A stretch of DNA of 64,000 bases. It comes from Anatilimnocola aggregata. Its GTDB lineage: Bacteria > Planctomycetota > Planctomycetia > Pirellulales > Pirellulaceae. The notes under the pieces were generated by a model. The model saw only the letters and a program-made list of their open reading frames with translations, searched no databases and was not told the DNA's origin. The DNA lies in NCBI RefSeq assembly GCF_007747655.1, contig NZ_CP036274.1, positions 372,001 through 436,000 on the forward strand. The letters are read 5' to 3'. Below, one piece after another: positions 44,814 through 54,800 of this stretch. The translations under genes were made by a program, and so were the position numbers. Every line of letters begins with the position of its first letter. Position 1 is the first letter of the stretch.

Positions 44814-45581
44814 TCAGCGGCCGCGATCTGCTGCCGTGAGTCCATTCAAATAGCTTTGCAGTCGCGAACGATGTCCCATCAAGTGGTTCAAATAGTTATT
44901 CAGCAAACCGCGCAACTCGCCTCGTTGATCGACCGGAATCACCAGCTCGCGCCAGTCCATAGTCGCATCGAGAAATCGTTGCATGGTTCCAATTATTTCG
45001 GCCCGCACGCTGACGACTTGACGTTGACCGCTGCGACACGCAGCACACAACAGCCCGCCGGCGAGCAATCCGAACGGCACGCGATCGACAACTTCTACTT
45101 CGCGACTGCAGGCTGCGCACACATCGAGTGTGGGCAGATGGCCGAGGCGAGACAGGGCTGTCAATTCGAGCCACAAAACGGCCGTGGCCGGCGAAATCTG
45201 ACCATCGAGAGCCAGTAGCGACTGATCCGCTGCGTCGAACAGTTCGGGATGCGGGTCATGCGTGTCGGTTAGCTCGGCAAGGAGCTCAGCCACGTAAAAG
45301 CCGGCATACAAACGGTTCAAATCGCGAGCGCCCGCTCGAAAGCGGCGGTCGAGTTTGGCTTCGGTCAGCAAGTCGAGGACATCGGACGATTTGCGCAGGA
45401 ACACTATGCGAACCAAGGCCAACAGGTCAAGAGCAGACTCGAAGGGCCCTTTGGGACGCCGCGCTCCTTTGGCCAGCGCGCTGATCTTGCCAAACTCCCG
45501 CGTAAATAGAGTGACAATCAGGCTGGTTTCGCTGAATTCGACGGTGCGCAGCACAATCGCCGGGGTTTTTTCGCTGGGCAT
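44814..45581 (-). CDS. recO: DNA repair protein RecO
   Basis: A 255-residue recombination mediator that anneals single strands and, with RecR, loads RecA. The N-terminal OB-fold is visible in IVLRTVEFSETSLIVTLFTREFGKISALAKGARR. Helices follow (LYAGFYVAELLAELTDTHDPHPELFD), and the zinc finger is formed by CAAC (in VCAACSREVEVV) and CAAC (in LLCAACRSG). Length and order are normal. It is 60 bp downstream in reading direction from the BamD-like gene, on the same strand, and probably has its own promoter. Other recombination genes are not adjacent. Confidence 0.92.
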   Translation of the reverse strand: MPSEKTPAIVLRTVEFSETSLIVTLFTREFGKISALAKGARRPKGPFESALDLLALVRIVFLRKSSDVLDLLTEAKLDRRFRAGARDLNRLYAGFYVAELLAELTDTHDPHPELFDAADQSLLALDGQISPATAVLWLELTALSRLGHLPTLDVCAACSREVEVVDRVPFGLLAGGLLCAACRSGQRQVVSVRAEIIGTMQRFLDATMDWRELVIPVDQRGELRGLLNNYLNHLMGHRSRLQSYLNGLTAADRGR

Positions 45582-45635
45582 ACATCCCTGATAGCAACAA
45601 GCGGCAGCGGTGCTCCGAGAGGCACAATCGCGCGG

Positions 45636-46646
45636 TTACGACTTCTTCTTTTCTTCCTTCTTTTCCGCCGGCTTCTCCTCATCCACTGCTGGTAGCGGGG
45701 TGCTGGTGAGCGACCAGGCGGGGAGCCACGTCAGTTCCGTTCGCTGCATGCCAAAGTCGTCGGCCAGCTTTTTTTCCATATCCGGCAGGTGAGCTGCTCC
45801 GTAAAAGACGCCAATCTTCTTCTTTCCCGCGGCAAGTTCCTTGGCCAGAACTTCAAAGGCTTTGCGATTGCGCTCGGTCAGAATAGTGGAGCCATCGGGA
45901 CCATCGAAGATGATCGTCTGCGAATCGAGGTCTTCGAACTGAGAAGACATTGCCAGCCGCAGCTTTTGCGCTCGGTTGTTCGAGAAGAGGGCTGCGAGCA
46001 TTTCGAGATCGCCACTCTGTTTGCCGGTTGCCTGCTGAGCCATGCCAGCACCCATGGCGCGAAAAATCATCTGGGCAAAGCTTTCACCCTTATCCTTCAT
46101 CGACTTGGCGAATTCATCGGGTGACATGTCGGCGTGGACGAAGTTGGCCTTCGTATAGTCCACGCACTCCAGCTGATGCTCAAGGCCAAGCATCGACTTC
46201 ATTCCCGTTTGCATCGCCGCGATGGGATGGCCGGACGAACCCTTGGCACCCTTAGGAATGCGTGTATTCGGCGGAGCCACCAATTCATAAAGCAGGACAT
46301 CGTAGTCTTCGAACTTCTTATTGAGCGCGTCGTAATACGACTTCTCGCCAATGTGGACCGCTCCAATCAGGTCGACGATCGCACCCTTATTCTTGCCAGC
46401 GGCCGCTTGATAACGGGCAATTCCGGTATCCATCGTCAGGGGCGTACCCTTATCGTTGCGATGGATGCGGATGAAGTTCTCTTGCGCGGCAGGCTCTTGA
46501 TTGTCTGCTGCCTCTTTCGCCGCCGTGGCTTTGGCCTCGGCGTTCGCGGCCGGTTTTCCCTCCTGGGCAACTGCTGGCAGTAGAGAAACGAGCCAACCGC
46601 AGGCAAATCCCACGAACGTTAAGAGCCCAACAGCGAGCGTGCGCAT
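45636..46646 (-). CDS. Secreted TraB/TIKI-like protein
   Basis: A 336-residue exported protein with a signal peptide (1-27). An Ala/Lys-rich linker precedes the folded part, which shows the TraB/GumN/TIKI pattern: GAIVDLIGAVHIGEKSYYDALNKKFEDYDVLLYELVA (first GxxH) and, near the end, KIGVFYGAAHLPDMEKKL (second GxxH). In this superfamily the two GxxH motifs and a glutamate form a metal-dependent peptidase-like site. The tail is Lys/Glu-rich. It may be a periplasmic protease or signal modulator; no substrate is known. It is a single gene, divergent from the BBP7 gene. Confidence 0.78.
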   Translation of the reverse strand: MRTLAVGLLTFVGFACGWLVSLLPAVAQEGKPAANAEAKATAAKEAADNQEPAAQENFIRIHRNDKGTPLTMDTGIARYQAAAGKNKGAIVDLIGAVHIGEKSYYDALNKKFEDYDVLLYELVAPPNTRIPKGAKGSSGHPIAAMQTGMKSMLGLEHQLECVDYTKANFVHADMSPDEFAKSMKDKGESFAQMIFRAMGAGMAQQATGKQSGDLEMLAALFSNNRAQKLRLAMSSQFEDLDSQTIIFDGPDGSTILTERNRKAFEVLAKELAAGKKKIGVFYGAAHLPDMEKKLADDFGMQRTELTWLPAWSLTSTPLPAVDEEKPAEKKEEKKKS

Positions 46647-47032
46647 GACAGCGGTCCTCAGATCAAAGCAAAAGCGATAGCAGCGCTGCTGCCAGCAAGT
46701 GAAACGCTTAGGCAGCCAAAATGCCGGTTGAACTTCCGTTCGTTTAACACGGGCATCAATGCCAAAGTATACGCCTGCTTAGTACTTGCGGCAATTCACG
46801 ACGGCTGATGCACGGGCGATTGCCGCGGGTTGTTCGCGCCTACAGAGGGGTACGTCAAGATCAAGGTGACTGCCGCAGAATCGGAATTCTCGGAATCCTT
46901 TACCACTCTTACTCAATCTCTGCGTCGGGCAAATCCGATACTACCGTCACGAGCGGAAAAAAGGTTTCCGCGTGGAGCGTCCTGTCCCCCGGACGAGAGC
47001 CAACGGAACGCAACTCCGAAGGTGCACAAACT
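46647..47032. other. Divergent intergenic region (386 bp)
   Basis: Lies between the TraB-like and BBP7 genes. The plus-strand frame from 46808 is an upstream extension of BBP7 without signal-peptide character. No regulatory element was recognised. Confidence 0.35.
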
Positions 47033-48274
47033 ATGTCGCTGAAACGTTCGAAACTGTGGTTCACTGTCATCCTGGCTGCGATGTCGTTCGCGACCAGTTT
47101 GCGGGGAGAGCACCCCACACTGCCATCCTCTGGGCCAACGGTTCAGTTGGAGCGGTGGTCGCCGTTCATTGAACCCGAGAGTTTCGGGGACGATTACCAA
47201 TACTTCGCCCCAGCCGATGTTAGCGGCTATGGTGGTGGTGATCCGCCGAATATCGGCTTCTTCCTCACCTATGACCGGATGAACCTGGCGGTTCAGCGGC
47301 CACAGATGAGGCCGATCTTGCGGGTAGGCGTCGAAGGCAACTTCGGCGAGAATCTGAACATTGACCTGTTCGACGACAATGGCCAGGCCATGATGGGTTT
47401 CACGGGCAATCGTGAAACCGGCTACGACAGCGACTTTACCTGGGGTAATCGCTACGACTTCGGTTTCATGACCGAAGACGAACATGGCTGGTACGCTTCG
47501 GCCTGGCACATCGACGGGCCCTATGAAGGCCTGCGGTTGCGACAGGAGCGGATTAACCGTATCAACACCAGCGATACGCAGGACAATCCCGATCCGATTC
47601 TCGCGGATCGCAACCCGCGAGCTTATGATCTGCAAGCTTCGATCAACCATGCGACCTTCTCTTCGTTCGAATTGAACAAGGTGTGGCGTCGCAAGGAGTT
47701 CCACAACGGTGGCGTGCTCGAATCGTTCCTGGGTGGTCGATACATGCAGTTCAAAGATCGCTACCGCCAGGATGGCTACGGTCGGTATGCTCTTGATCCA
47801 GACGATTTCCCAGACTTGAGCAATGCGAACCCGCTCGGTCCCGTGGAAGTGCTAGTTGTCGACCGGGCTCACTTCGAGAACAACATGGTCGGTGGCCAAT
47901 TGGGTGCCCGTTACTTCTATGAGAAGGCCCACTGGACCATCTCGACAGAAATGCGGATGTTCGCCTGCCATAACTTCCAGTACCTGACCCGCTACCAAGA
48001 CCAGGAGGTTACCAACTATGGTGCTGCTGCCGCGACGACTCCCGTCTATATACTGCGAAATCGTGCCCGGTCGTTTGACCGCAGCGACGAATTCGTATGG
48101 GGTGGCGAATTGCGAGCTCAGGCTCAGTACGCTCTGACCCGCGATATTTCCTTCCGCTTCGGTCTCACCTTGTTCGACCTCGGTCAAGGCATCGGCCGCG
48201 GCAATGACATCCGCGACAATACCGAAGACGTGTTCATGGCTGGTTACACGTTTGGCTTCACGGTCAATCGCTAA
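47033..48274 (+). CDS. BBP7 family outer-membrane beta-barrel protein
   Basis: A 413-residue outer-membrane protein of the planctomycete BBP7 family (PF07585). A signal peptide (about 1-24, ending SLRGE) is followed by alternating amphipathic strands, and the family core contains GFFLTYDRMNLAVQRP, SDFTWGNRYDFGFMTEDEHGWYASAW and SFLGGRYMQFKDRYRQDG. Further strands run to the end (GGELRAQAQYALTRDISFRFGLTLFDLGQGIGRGND, DVFMAGYTFGFTVNR), which ends with the aromatic C-terminus expected for BAM-dependent insertion. The ATG at 47033 is used; the frame opens at 46808. A strong terminator follows at 48314-48344. Confidence 0.88.
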   Translation: MSLKRSKLWFTVILAAMSFATSLRGEHPTLPSSGPTVQLERWSPFIEPESFGDDYQYFAPADVSGYGGGDPPNIGFFLTYDRMNLAVQRPQMRPILRVGVEGNFGENLNIDLFDDNGQAMMGFTGNRETGYDSDFTWGNRYDFGFMTEDEHGWYASAWHIDGPYEGLRLRQERINRINTSDTQDNPDPILADRNPRAYDLQASINHATFSSFELNKVWRRKEFHNGGVLESFLGGRYMQFKDRYRQDGYGRYALDPDDFPDLSNANPLGPVEVLVVDRAHFENNMVGGQLGARYFYEKAHWTISTEMRMFACHNFQYLTRYQDQEVTNYGAAAATTPVYILRNRARSFDRSDEFVWGGELRAQAQYALTRDISFRFGLTLFDLGQGIGRGNDIRDNTEDVFMAGYTFGFTVNR

Positions 48275-48313
48275 CTCAGACAAGTCGACGCACAACGCAA
48301 ATAGTGCTGCCCA

Positions 48314-48344
48314 GGGGCGATCCACAGCGGATCGCCCCTTTTTT
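48314..48344 (+). terminator. Rho-independent terminator
   Basis: A perfect 10-bp stem (GGGGCGATCC with GGATCGCCCC, 5-nt loop, 48314-48338) is followed by six T. It ends the BBP7 transcript 40 bases after the stop codon. Confidence 0.93.
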
Positions 48345-48361
48345 GATTCTTGGGCTGGAAG

Positions 48362-49714
48362 TTACTGGTGAGGCGCAAAGGTTGTGGGCTGTGGCGTGGC
48401 AGCGGTGATTACTTTCCAGCTGGCGCCCGTCTCGCGCATGTTGGCAAAGTCAGCCGTTGGGTAGGCAAACTGCAATTCGGGTGTGTCGATGACCTTGCCC
48501 CCTGCCTGGTGCGAGCGCATGGCTGCTTCGAGAAGTCCGCTGGCAATTAACGTTCGCTCGACCGGGTAAGGAGACCTTCCCGATTTGAAGAAAGTGGCGA
48601 TTGCGTGGCTGAGCGCGCTGAATAAGTTGAAATTGCCCCACGGGCCGTTGATGAGTGCCGTAGCCCGCTGCTGTTCTTCGCCAGCTAGTCGGCAAGCAAA
48701 GTTCCAGCGGTTGGACGAACTGCCATGCTTAACTACCGTGGCCCGCAAGCCATCGACATAGTCGATGAAGAGGGCGTGGTCGCCATGATCGGGATGGGGC
48801 TTGCCTGTGGAGGCAATCGGCCGCTGTTGTCGCTCCGTCGTGGCTTGCTCTTCAGCCTGCTGCGCCGCTGCGTACAGTTCGGCAGGCCAATCCTTTTGCT
48901 TCGTGGCAGTTGTGAAGGCGTCGCCCGAAACCAAACGGACACTACGGATGCCGGTCTCGCCACCTTTACGAAATTCGAGAAATGACTGCAGCACTTCGAA
49001 AGCGTGAAAGTCATACACTTCCATGCCGCCGCCATGCACGCTCACGGCTGACTCGACACGCGCGTCATTGGGCATTTCCCACATTGGCCGCCGCTCGGCC
49101 AGCGGCACGCTGCTGCCCGCCATCAAGGGAATCTTCAACTCGCGAGCCTGATCGTACATCTCCTTGGCCCAATCCCAGCGATACGACAGGTGCTTGTCGT
49201 TGAACACCGGCACATACCGCTCGCTGCGGCGCATGGTCCGCACGACCTGGTCGAAAAACTGCTTACGCGGGTACATTCGCTGTCCGAGCTTGTTGTCGGG
49301 GTAGTCGCCATGCTCGCCAATCAGCAGGACAGCGTCGCACTTCAGTTCTTTCCCACCGACGCAAAGTGCTTCGTCGATAGTGCTATACAGCGGCACACGA
49401 AAGCGCTGTGAAACTTCGCGGGTCATATCGTTCGCCGGAAACTGATCGGCATAGAACGAGACCACCTCCATTCCCAGGTCCTGCCATTGGCCGCGAAACA
49501 TGCAGCGGCCCATGAAGTTCATCAGAATGTTGTAGGCGTGCGAGCGATGACGCAACTCGGTAAAGATAGCAGCCACACGCATTCGCCGCGGCGTATCGGC
49601 ACCACGAACGGGCGTCAGACTCGCCAGCGACGAAAACGGACCGATCGCAACTGCCGTGGCCCCGAGCGATGTCGCTTGCAGAAACCGCCGGCGAGAAGTG
49701 CATACGTGGGTCAT
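48362..49714 (-). CDS. Tat-exported protein of unknown function (oxidoreductase-like context)
   Basis: A 450-residue protein with a twin-arginine leader (SRRRFLQATSLG, residues 7-18). The mature part starts MRVAAIFTELRHRSHAYNILMNFM, an alpha/beta opening, and continues with DAVLLIGEHGDYPDNKLGQRMYPRKQFFDQVVRTMRRS, KEMYDQARELKIPLMAGSSVPLAERRP and a C-terminal domain with FFKSGRSPYPVERTLIASGLLEAAMRS. The last segment resembles the end of Gfo/Idh/MocA-type oxidoreductases, but the usual GxGxxG dinucleotide loop is missing. I do not assign a reaction. Tat export suggests that it folds in the cytoplasm. Monocistronic. Confidence 0.7.
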   Translation of the reverse strand: MTHVCTSRRRFLQATSLGATAVAIGPFSSLASLTPVRGADTPRRMRVAAIFTELRHRSHAYNILMNFMGRCMFRGQWQDLGMEVVSFYADQFPANDMTREVSQRFRVPLYSTIDEALCVGGKELKCDAVLLIGEHGDYPDNKLGQRMYPRKQFFDQVVRTMRRSERYVPVFNDKHLSYRWDWAKEMYDQARELKIPLMAGSSVPLAERRPMWEMPNDARVESAVSVHGGGMEVYDFHAFEVLQSFLEFRKGGETGIRSVRLVSGDAFTTATKQKDWPAELYAAAQQAEEQATTERQQRPIASTGKPHPDHGDHALFIDYVDGLRATVVKHGSSSNRWNFACRLAGEEQQRATALINGPWGNFNLFSALSHAIATFFKSGRSPYPVERTLIASGLLEAAMRSHQAGGKVIDTPELQFAYPTADFANMRETGASWKVITAATPQPTTFAPHQ

Positions 49715-49882
49715 GGTCAGACAACTCCCTGCTGCCGAGGTTCATCACAGGTGGGACGTGCAGGCCCAATCATATCGCCTGGCAAATCATTCTGCAGCTT
49801 CCCCTGCAACCTCCTCCCGTAGCCTTCCCGTAAGCTCAGTCCCTCCGCGACCGAGTACCGTACACATTCTCCTCCGCGCAGC

Positions 49883-49915
49883 AAAAAGGCCAGCTACTTT
49901 ACAGCAACTGGCCTT
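49883..49915 (-). terminator. Rho-independent terminator
   Basis: On the minus strand, AAGGCCAG pairs with CTGGCCTT over a 14-nt loop (49886-49915), and the run of A at 49883-49887 gives a U-tract. It lies about 53 bases after the SHD1 gene stop. Confidence 0.82.
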
Positions 49916-49967
49916 CGCGTTCGTGCTCGCAACCGACGTTGCGAGCTGAATGAATTTTCGCTCTCGA

Positions 49968-51560
49968 CTAGCGCGAAGCAAACTGACCAATCAGGCCCCG
50001 ACCATGCAGATTGATCACTTCATCGACGTACTTCTTGTCGGTGGTGCTCAAACGGCGATTGGGAACCGTGGTGGTGCGTCCGTTGTCTTTTAGCAAACGG
50101 ACGTGCCCATCGAGGATCGCAATCAACCGACCGCGAACTTCGAACGTGCCCGTGTTATCCGTCCAGCTCCGCATCGGCAAATGACCTTCGGCCGAGATCT
50201 TGAACGGATCGGCAAACGGATCATCGCCGGCCGGTTTGGCCGGAGCTGGCGTAGCTGCCTTAACAGGAGCCGGAGCAAACGGATCATCAGCCGCTGGGGC
50301 GGGAGTCGCAGGGGCCGGAGCTGCGGGGGCAAACGGATCTGCCGCAGCTGGAGCGGCCGGTGCCGCAGGAGCAAACGGATCATCAGCGGCTGGTGCCGGA
50401 GCGGGTGCAGCAGGCGCTGGTGCAGCCGGTTTGGGAGCGAACAGATCATCGACTGGATCAGCCTTAATCGGTTCGGTTGTGGCAGGCGCTGGTGCTGGAG
50501 CGGGAACTGCCGGGGCAAACGGATCGTCCGTTGCCGGAGCAGCTGGCTTGGTCATTGGAGTGGGCGCAGGAGCCGGAGCGAATGGGTCATCCGATGCTGG
50601 GTCGGCTGGTTTTGGCATGGGTGCCGGAACAGCTGGGGCGAACGGATCGTCAGCAGCTGGAACAGCGGGCTTAGGCATCGGGGCTGGCATCGGAGCTGGA
50701 TCGGCCGGTTTCGGCGCTGGAGCAAAGGGGTCGTCCTCGGCAGGAACAACCGGCTTCGGCGCAGGCATCGGAGCCGGGTCAGCTGGCTTGGGCGCTGGAG
50801 CAAAGGGGTCTTCCTCGGCAGGAACCACTGGCTTCGGCGCGGGCATTGGTGCCGGGTCAGCTGGTTTCGGATCTACCGGCTTCGGCGCAGGAGCAAAGGG
50901 ATCTTCTTCAGCTGGGACTACAGGCTTTGGCATTGGCGCAGGCATCGGAGCCGGATCAGCTGGCTTCGGTGGCGCGGGATCAACCGGTTTGGGTTCAGCG
51001 GGAGCTGGTTCAACGGGCTTCGGTTCCGCTGGTGCTGGTTCGACAGGTTTTGGCGGTGCTGGTTCCACCGGCTTCGGAGCTGGTTCAACAGGCTTGGGCG
51101 CTGGTTCAACGGGCTTCGGTTCCGCTGGCGCTGGTTCGACAGGTTTTGGCGGTGCTGGTTCCACCGGCTTGGGCTCAGCAGGAACAGGTTCAGCGGGAAC
51201 TGGCTCCACAGGCTTGGCCGGAACAACTGGTTTCGGCTTTGTCGGCTTTGGCTTCGCCGGCATGGGTGGCGGTGGCATCGGTGGTGGTTCCACGGGTGCC
51301 ATCACTGGCGGCAACGACGGCTTTTGATCGGCTGGAGTTTCCAATTCTGGGCGTTGCACGGTCGTGCCCGGAGGCATGCTGTCCGAAGGACTTGCACCCA
51401 TCGGAGCACCGTCAACTGGAGCACCGCACGCGGGTGGCGGGCAGCAAGGTTGGCAACGGCGGCGCGACCAGCGGCAAGCGAGCGCTGTGTCGAGACACAT
51501 CGTCAGAATCACTACCCAAACCAACACTGGTTTGATCAGTTTGCGAAACAGCTTTCGCAT
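49968..51560 (-). CDS. SHD1-domain protein with long Pro/Ala-rich DPFAP-repeat region
   Basis: A 530-residue exported protein. A signal peptide (about 1-28, ending DTALA) is followed by a Cys/Arg-rich patch (CRWSRRRCQPCCPPPACG). A low-complexity region follows (about 60-435) in which PKPVEPAP units give way to serial EEDPFAPAP/ADDPFAPA units: nine DPFAP copies, one DDLFAP and a final DPFADPF. The C-terminal 70 residues are an SHD1 domain (RSWTDNTGTFEVRGRLIAILDGHVRLLKDNGRTTTVPNRRLSTTDKKYVDEVI). SHD1 of yeast Sla1 binds NPFxD sorting signals; in planctomycetes its partner is unknown. The ATG at 51560 follows GGAGA; the frame also opens with TTG at 51575. Confidence 0.85.
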   Translation of the reverse strand: MRKLFRKLIKPVLVWVVILTMCLDTALACRWSRRRCQPCCPPPACGAPVDGAPMGASPSDSMPPGTTVQRPELETPADQKPSLPPVMAPVEPPPMPPPPMPAKPKPTKPKPVVPAKPVEPVPAEPVPAEPKPVEPAPPKPVEPAPAEPKPVEPAPKPVEPAPKPVEPAPPKPVEPAPAEPKPVEPAPAEPKPVDPAPPKPADPAPMPAPMPKPVVPAEEDPFAPAPKPVDPKPADPAPMPAPKPVVPAEEDPFAPAPKPADPAPMPAPKPVVPAEDDPFAPAPKPADPAPMPAPMPKPAVPAADDPFAPAVPAPMPKPADPASDDPFAPAPAPTPMTKPAAPATDDPFAPAVPAPAPAPATTEPIKADPVDDLFAPKPAAPAPAAPAPAPAADDPFAPAAPAAPAAADPFAPAAPAPATPAPAADDPFAPAPVKAATPAPAKPAGDDPFADPFKISAEGHLPMRSWTDNTGTFEVRGRLIAILDGHVRLLKDNGRTTTVPNRRLSTTDKKYVDEVINLHGRGLIGQFASR

Positions 51561-51815
51561 GGAAATAGTCTCCAAAAACGCGTCAAGAATGGTGTGTTCA
51601 GGCAGGAAATCGGGCAGCAGTCGCTGCGGGTCAGCCGGCTATCGTGGGCTGGTATCCAAAGGCGCAGCAAGCACCGGCGGGCGGATCCGATCTCGTAGCT
51701 ATGCTACCCCGCGAAAATGGGCCCCGCAACCATTTTTAAGAACTTGCGACTCGGGATCGAAAGTCCTCCAGCCAGCTGACAATTGCCATAAGTCGATTTC
51801 CGGTAAGCACTTCCC

Positions 51816-54800
51816 TTATGCCTGGTTGTTCAGCGGCAGCCATATGCGAAACAGCGCGCCGTGCCCCCCAGTGACCGTTGGCTGCGGGTTCGACTCCGCC
51901 GAAATTCGCCCCTGATGGGCTTCGATGGTGCTCCGGCAGATGGCCAAACCCATGCCGGTGCCACTTTCTTTCGTGGTGAAGTAAGGCTCGAAGACCTTCT
52001 CTGCCATTTCGGGTCGCATCCCGGGACCAGTATCACTGACCGATAAACCAACGCCTCCCGCTTCCAAATACGTCCGGATTTCGATCTGTCGCTGGCCAGC
52101 AGGTACATCTTCCATGGCCTCGGCTGCGTTCCGCACCAAATTGACAATCACTTGTTCGATGAGCAGACGATCCGCTTGAATCGCCGGCATCGGTTCCGTC
52201 AGTTTATAGCTGATGGTCGCTTCGTGGCCGCGCGCGGCCACTTCCAACAAGGGCTCCAAGGTGCGGACACATTCGCTCAAGCTGAAGGGAGAAGGGTCGA
52301 GTTCACCCTTGCGCACAAACAAGTTGATGCGGCGAATCACATCCGCCGCGCGGCGCGATTGCCGGGCAATCTCCCCCAGCCAATTGCGCGCCTTGTCGAT
52401 TCCCTCGACCGCCTGCTCGCCATTTTGCCCCAGCGCGCCGAGTGAGGCCGAGGAGAAATTGGCAATGGCATATAAGGGCTGATTCAGTTCGTGCGCCAAT
52501 TCTGCCGCCATCTGTCCCATCGTGCTCATGCGATCCGCATGCGCCAGATCGGCTTCGCGCTGGCGCAACTTGCGGGCAGCGTCGACGCGATCGGTGGCAT
52601 CGCGCACCGTAATCAGCACTTCGGTAGCTTCGACGTCTTGCTCGCTGCCGCCGATCAAATCGCGCACTGCCTTGGCCTGTAGATCGAGCGATCGATACTC
52701 TCCCGCTGAATGGCGAAACCGCGCGGTGATCGATACTGGTTTTCCCTTCCACAAGAAGGCCTCGCGCATCGCAGCTAACCGCGGCCGATCATCGGGATGC
52801 ACCAGTTCGTCGAAGATCTGACCATTCTTGATTTCCACCGGCTCCAGCCCCAGCAACAGCCGGCTGGCTGGCGAAGCATACAGGCATTCGCCCGCGCGAT
52901 TCAGCCGCATGATCAAGTCCGAAGAGTTTTCGGCCAGCAGGCGGTATCGCTCTTCGCTTTCGCGCAAAATCACTTCAGCCCGCTTCTGGTCGGTGATATC
53001 CCGCACGATTCCGCTAATGCGGTACAACTGGCCCGCTGCGTTGAAAATTTTTGCCCCGTGATCCTGCACCCAACGCCGCTGGCCATTCGGCCGCTCGATC
53101 TGATACTCCACGTCGTAACTCTTGCGCTCGCCAGCCAACCATTCGTCCAAAGCGCGTTCCACCCGTTCGCGATCCTCGTCGATCACTTGCTTAAAGCCAA
53201 CTCGCACTCCGGCATACAAGGCTTCCTGACTGACGCCCCAAATATGCGAAAAAGCCGGATTCACATATAGCAGCCGTTCGGGCATCAAATCGACAAGCCA
53301 AAAACCTTGGTCGGTCGCCTCGGCCAGTTGGCGAAAGCGTTCGTCGTGGTCGAGAAGTTCCTGCTGCATCTGCTTGCGCCGCGTGATATCGCGGGCAATC
53401 ATAATGCACGAGTCGATCCGGTCCCCGTCCTTGATCGGCGCCAAATGCACCGACCACCAGCGCGGCCCCACAGGCTCGTTGGAAGACAACGTTTCGTAGT
53501 TGCACTCCTGCCCGCTGGAAAACACCAGCTCGAAGCTGTTCTCGACTACGCGGCGATAATCGCTGGCGACCCAGTCGATGCATTTGGAGCCGATAATCTG
53601 CTCCATCGTCGCCGGTGCAATTGCCCGGTTGGTATAGACAATGGTGGTATCGCGCTTGGCTTGCATGATCAGATCCGGCGCGAATTGCATGAGCGTGCGA
53701 TAGCGCAGTTCCGATTGTTGCAGCGCCTTTTCAACACGCCGCTGCGCGGTCACATCGATATCGCAACCCAGCACTCCCACAATCGAATTGTCCAGCCGCA
53801 CCGGCGCGATCAAGCATTGGTCGACCCGCTGTTCCCCCAGGAAGTCGTGCGCTACCTCCGCGTTCACCACTTCCCCAGCGAGCGCTCGCTGGATGAATAC
53901 CATGTGCTGCTCGGCAATGTCTGCCGGCATCTGCATGTCTCCCACCTTCGTGCCGACCACATCGCCAAACTGCTGCCGCGACACCGGGTTCTGCAACACC
54001 ACCCGCGCATCGCGATCGGCTGCCCACAAGCGAAACGGCAAGCTCTTCATCACCGCATCGAGCAATGCATCGGTCGAACTCTTCGCCTGTTCGGCTTTCT
54101 TTCGCCGCGTGACGTCGACCATGTATCCGCGCAATCGAACCGGTACGCCGTTCACGCGAAAGATGCTGACGAAGTCATGAATCCAGACGTTCTCGCCCGA
54201 CTTAGTTGGAATGCGATACTCTGTTTCGAAGTGGTCGCTCTCTTTCAAATGAACGTAGTATTCGGCCAGCAATGCCTCGCGTTCGTCGGGATGCACCAGC
54301 TTGTGCCAGAAGCCGGGGACATACCATTCCTCCATTGGATAGCCAAAAATCTCTTCCGCCTGCGGGCCAACATACGTATAGCGGTCGGTGTTCAACTCGG
54401 CTTCCCAGGGCACCAGCCGCGCTTTCTCGGCCAGTTCGCGGAATCGCGATTCGCTGCGCACCAGCGAGTCGATTCGTCGCCGGTTCTCCATCGCCAGCGC
54501 CGCCAGGTTCGTGGCCAGCCCCAACAGTTCGATCTCATCGTCGCTGGGCGAATGGACCTGCAACCGATAGATGGCCATCGTCCCGATCACTTCGCCGCGC
54601 TCGCCGCTGATCGGTTGCGACCAGACGCTCCGAATGCCCGTTTCTTTGGCCAATTCTTCAAAGCCACTCATCCGGGAGTCGGCATGGACGTCGGCAATGA
54701 CAACTCGCTGTCCTGTGGCTGCTGCCGAACCGCAAGCGCCCACTTGGGGACCAATCGGCAAGCCATGAATCCTGGCCGCAATATGCTTCGGCAAACTGGG

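Noticed and set aside
49968-51560. Repeat region of the SHD1 gene as a CRISPR or DNA-level tandem array
   Set aside because: Units vary in length and sequence and stay in the reading frame; they are protein repeats, not spacer-repeat units.
50103-51698. Long plus-strand frames opposite the SHD1 gene (Gly/Ser/Ala- or Arg/Trp-rich)
   Set aside because: Mirror images of the Pro/Ala codon repeats of the SHD1 protein; no independent coding signal.
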